Shown: one piece after another, positions 14,912 through 16,852 of the stretch
Layout of the letters: each line of letters begins with the position of its first letter
Position numbering within the stretch: the stretch's first letter is position 1
Source of the DNA: Bacteroidota bacterium
GTDB taxonomy: Bacteria; Bacteroidota; Bacteroidia; Chitinophagales; Chitinophagaceae
Direction: 5' to 3'
DNA: 16,852 nt
NCBI GenBank assembly: GCA_023423835.1
Contig: JAFAEW010000139.1
Coordinates: forward strand, 1-16,852
Notes under the pieces: generated by a model
Databases searched by the model: none
The model's input: the letters and a program-made list of their open reading frames with translations, nothing else
What the model was told of the DNA's origin: nothing
Program-made: the position numbers and the translations under genes

Positions 14912-15253
14912 ATGTCAACAAATATGCAAGTAGCTGTTATTAACAATCCGGAGACGAATGAAAACATACGGATAGATTTCGTACACATGAAAAAGGCCAG
15001 CCTGATCCTCAGGGCATTGAACCACAAACTAAGACAGCAAATTCTTAAATTGCTGGACGAACACAAGAGGATGACGGTAACAGAAATTTACGTTGATCAA
15101 AGACTTGAACAATCCGTAACCAGTCAGCACCTCGCCATTTTAAGAAGGGCAGGATTGGTGAATGCCAACCGCGACGGAAAGTTTATCTATTATTCCATTA
15201 ATTACGACCGGGTGAAAGAAGTAAACGACTTCGTGGAAGATCTTGTAAAATAG
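14912..15253 (+). CDS. ArsR/SmtB-family winged-helix regulator without cysteines
   Basis: A 113-residue DNA-binding protein. A leading tail (1-25) precedes the ArsR core: ALNHKLRQQILKLLDE (35-50), the recognition region TVTEIYVDQRLEQSVTSQH (55-73), then LAILRRAGLV, and the beta-wing RDGKFIYYSIN (87-97). The helix that carries the ELCVCD metal site in ArsR/SmtB reads TEIYVDQ, and the protein contains no cysteine at all, so neither classical metal binding nor the BigR/SqrR dithiol switch is possible. The C-terminal helix also lacks the His/Asp set of the SmtB alpha-5 site. The next gene, 68 bp downstream, is a persulfide dioxygenase fusion, the usual target of BigR/SqrR. Signal unknown. Start at ATG 14912; M5 or M26 are possible. 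Confidence 0.88.
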   Translation: MSTNMQVAVINNPETNENIRIDFVHMKKASLILRALNHKLRQQILKLLDEHKRMTVTEIYVDQRLEQSVTSQHLAILRRAGLVNANRDGKFIYYSINYDRVKEVNDFVEDLVK

Positions 15254-15299
15254 CTTACGGACCTCTCAGCTTTAATATTACTTCTTACCGTTCGATACA

Positions 15300-15307
15300 T
15301 AAATTTG
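15300..15307 (+). promoter_or_regulatory. Candidate -7 box for the MBL-rhodanese gene
   Basis: TAAATTTG is an exact TAnnTTTG match 14 bases before ATG 15322. No TTTG is found at -33. It suggests the enzyme gene can be transcribed apart from the regulator gene. Confidence 0.5.
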
Positions 15308-15321
15308 CACAAATAAAAATT

Positions 15322-16731
15322 ATGTTTGTTCATCAAATCTATACCGCTTGTTTAAGTGAAGCCAGCTATTATGTGGAAAGTGAGGGCGAGGCAGCGATAA
15401 TTGATCCTATCAGAGACATTGACGGCTATCTGAAACTCGCAAGTGAAAGAAATGCCAGCATAAAATATATATTCGAAACGCATTTCCACGCCGATTTTGT
15501 AAGTGGCCATCTAGATCTTGCGAAGGCTACAGGCGCGCCGATTATTTACGGCCCCGAAACGAAGGCCGGCCTTCCCGTTAAGTTGGCAGCACACGGCGAA
15601 CAATTTAAACTGGGAAATGTTACCATTGAAGTATTGCACACGCCCGGGCATACACTGGAAAGCAGTTGTTATCTGTTGAAGGATGAAAATGGAAAGGATT
15701 ATGCCCTGTTTACGGGCGACACTTTATTTGTAGGTGACGTAGGCCGACCTGATCTCGCACAGAAAGAAAATGAAATTACAATGGAAGATCTTGCAGGAAT
15801 GCTTTTTGACAGCCTGCAAACTAAGATCGTTCCTTTGGCTGATGACGTGATCGTTTATCCTGCACATGGACCGGGAAGTTCGTGCGGCAAAAATCTTGGT
15901 CCTTCCACCTACAGCACCATCGGGGATGAAAAGCGGACAAACTACGCGCTGCTTGCTCCCACAAAAGAAGCTTTCATAACGCAGGTAACATCGGGCCTCG
16001 AAAAGCCGCCCGGGTATTTTCCTGTGAATGCAAAGATCAATAAAGAAGGATATGACAACCTGGACGATCTGCTGCAGAAGGGATTAAATGCGATGACGGT
16101 GCCCATGTTTAAAGACCGGATGCAGGATGATAACGTTATCCTGATTGATACGCGACCGGCCGAAATCTTCACCGAAGCCTTTGTTCCCGGCAGTGTTTCC
16201 ATTGGACTGGAAGGAAAATTTGCCGAATGGGCAGGAATGCTGATCCCGTATGATAGAGAAATTTTACTGATAGCTGCGCCCGGCAAGGAAAAAGAATCGC
16301 TTATCAGGCTGGCGAGAGTGGGGTTCAAAAACTTCGCAGGCTATCTTGATGGTGGTATCGAACAGTGGAAGCTGGCGGGAGAACCGGTTGATATGATTAT
16401 TGATGTTATGGCAGATGAATTGGCGATGGACATTCCCTTTGATGAAAACCTTCTGGTCATGGATGTAAGAAAAGAATCAGAATATGCGGATGGTCATGTG
16501 AAAGGCGCGGTAAATGTTCCGCTTCATACCTTAACAGATCCTGCAAGCATGTCGCCGATCGAAGACAATGACAATATGTATATTCATTGTCAGGGCGGAT
16601 ACAGAAGCGTAATTGCCTGTTCGCTGTTGAAGAGACAAGGGTTTCACAACCTAAGAAATGTTAAGGGAGGATGGAACGCTATTAAAGACGAAGAAAAAAT
16701 TGAACAGGAAAAAGGCGAAGCGCTGAAATAG
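15322..16731 (+). CDS. Metallo-beta-lactamase/double-rhodanese fusion, probable persulfide dioxygenase
   Basis: A 469-residue cytosolic protein. Residues about 1-245 are an ETHE1-like metallo-beta-lactamase fold: THFHADFVSGH (H54, H56, D58, H63), TPGHT (H110), TGDTLF (D133) and YPAHGPGSSCG (H182). By homology H54, H110 and D133 bind one Fe(II), and the enzyme oxidises glutathione or low-molecular-weight persulfide to sulfite. In the HxHxDH motif the last His is Phe59, as I recall for this subfamily. Two rhodanese domains follow. In the first (about 255-355) the active-site loop reads LLIAAPGKEKE with no cysteine, so it is inactive. The second (about 365-460) has IHCQGGYRS with C423 and should transfer sulfur. 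It follows an ArsR-family gene, resembling BigR/Blh pairs, and ends at a strong terminator. Confidence 0.92.
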   Translation: MFVHQIYTACLSEASYYVESEGEAAIIDPIRDIDGYLKLASERNASIKYIFETHFHADFVSGHLDLAKATGAPIIYGPETKAGLPVKLAAHGEQFKLGNVTIEVLHTPGHTLESSCYLLKDENGKDYALFTGDTLFVGDVGRPDLAQKENEITMEDLAGMLFDSLQTKIVPLADDVIVYPAHGPGSSCGKNLGPSTYSTIGDEKRTNYALLAPTKEAFITQVTSGLEKPPGYFPVNAKINKEGYDNLDDLLQKGLNAMTVPMFKDRMQDDNVILIDTRPAEIFTEAFVPGSVSIGLEGKFAEWAGMLIPYDREILLIAAPGKEKESLIRLARVGFKNFAGYLDGGIEQWKLAGEPVDMIIDVMADELAMDIPFDENLLVMDVRKESEYADGHVKGAVNVPLHTLTDPASMSPIEDNDNMYIHCQGGYRSVIACSLLKRQGFHNLRNVKGGWNAIKDEEKIEQEKGEALK

Positions 16732-16756
16732 AATGGACTACTATAAAAGTATCGTG

Positions 16757-16790
16757 AAAATGGTTGAATATTTCTTCAACCATTTTTTTT
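16757..16790 (+). terminator. Strong hairpin terminator after the MBL-rhodanese gene
   Basis: AAAATGGTTGAA (16757-16768) pairs perfectly with TTCAACCATTTT (16775-16786), loop of 6, followed by TTTT. An outer stem TATCGTG (16750-16756) / CACGATA (16793-16799) extends it. The A-run side gives T's on the minus strand, so it could act in both directions. Confidence 0.88.
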
Positions 16791-16822
16791 GGCACGATAT
16801 ATTTTAAGCTATTGGGTAATAT

Positions 16823-16852
16823 TTATTCCTTTTTCCGGTCCCAACCAGCGTG
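16823..16852 (-). CDS. Possible C-terminal tail of a converging gene
   Basis: On the minus strand the last 30 bases read HAGWDRKKE then TAA. If real, this is the end of a gene that converges on the MBL-rhodanese gene and shares its bidirectional-looking terminator. Nine codons are too few to identify it, and it may be chance. Confidence 0.2.
   Translation of the reverse strand, partial: HAGWDRKKE

Noticed and set aside
1..16852. tRNA, rRNA, CRISPR, insertion sequence, prophage or toxin-antitoxin system
   Set aside because: No cloverleaf, regular spaced repeats, transposase or integrase motifs, or paired small toxin-like genes were seen by eye; all genes look like ordinary chromosomal genes.

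Overview
The window looks like chromosomal DNA from a member of the Bacteroidota, probably of Chitinophagaceae type. This rests on three things: moderate GC with AT-rich spacers, promoters of the Bacteroidota form TTTG-N19-TAnnTTTG (one full match in front of the DUF2795 gene and several -7-only matches), and a gene set typical of the phylum (DUF2795 protein, GPH/SLC45 sugar symporter with SusA-like GH13, KGG stress protein, TTG starts). The lineage is inference; no rRNA or lineage marker is present. There is no sign of phage, insertion sequence, CRISPR or tRNA.

Layout. Positions 2-1003 (+) hold the 3' part of an ornithine aminotransferase, followed by a strong hairpin terminator. A small KGG stress protein (1104-1319, -) and an orphan single-domain response regulator (1445-1801, -) follow. 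Positions 1954-8144 (-) form a carbohydrate block read glgA, glgC, GPH/SLC45 symporter, secreted GH13 cyclomaltodextrinase/neopullulanase. Divergent to it (8274-12008, +) lie an unusual FucP-like sugar MFS transporter, a ROK glucokinase-type kinase and a dipeptide epimerase. Next are a DUF2795 gene (-) with a textbook promoter and its own terminator, a LolD-like ABC ATPase (+), RidA (-), a short protein related to the 3-hydroxyacyl-CoA dehydrogenase C-terminal domain (+), TsaB (+), an ArsR-family regulator (+) and a metallo-beta-lactamase/double-rhodanese persulfide dioxygenase (+) with a strong terminator. The last bases may hold the tail of a converging gene.

How the genes fit together. The carbohydrate block can be read as one circuit. 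A periplasmic GH13 enzyme cuts maltodextrins, the symporter and the FucP-like carrier import sugars, the ROK kinase makes hexose 6-phosphate, and GlgC and GlgA turn glucose 1-phosphate into ADP-glucose and glycogen. Branching enzyme, phosphorylase and phosphoglucomutase are not in the window. The ArsR/persulfide dioxygenase pair resembles the known BigR/SqrR sulfur-response pairs, but this regulator has no cysteine.

Nothing here is clearly a wholly new system. The items most worth a second look are the Cys-less ArsR regulator with a palindrome at its promoter, the sugar transporter that appears to lack the FucP proton-coupling acids, the ROK kinase without its zinc cysteines, and the in-frame stop/TTG junction before TsaB.
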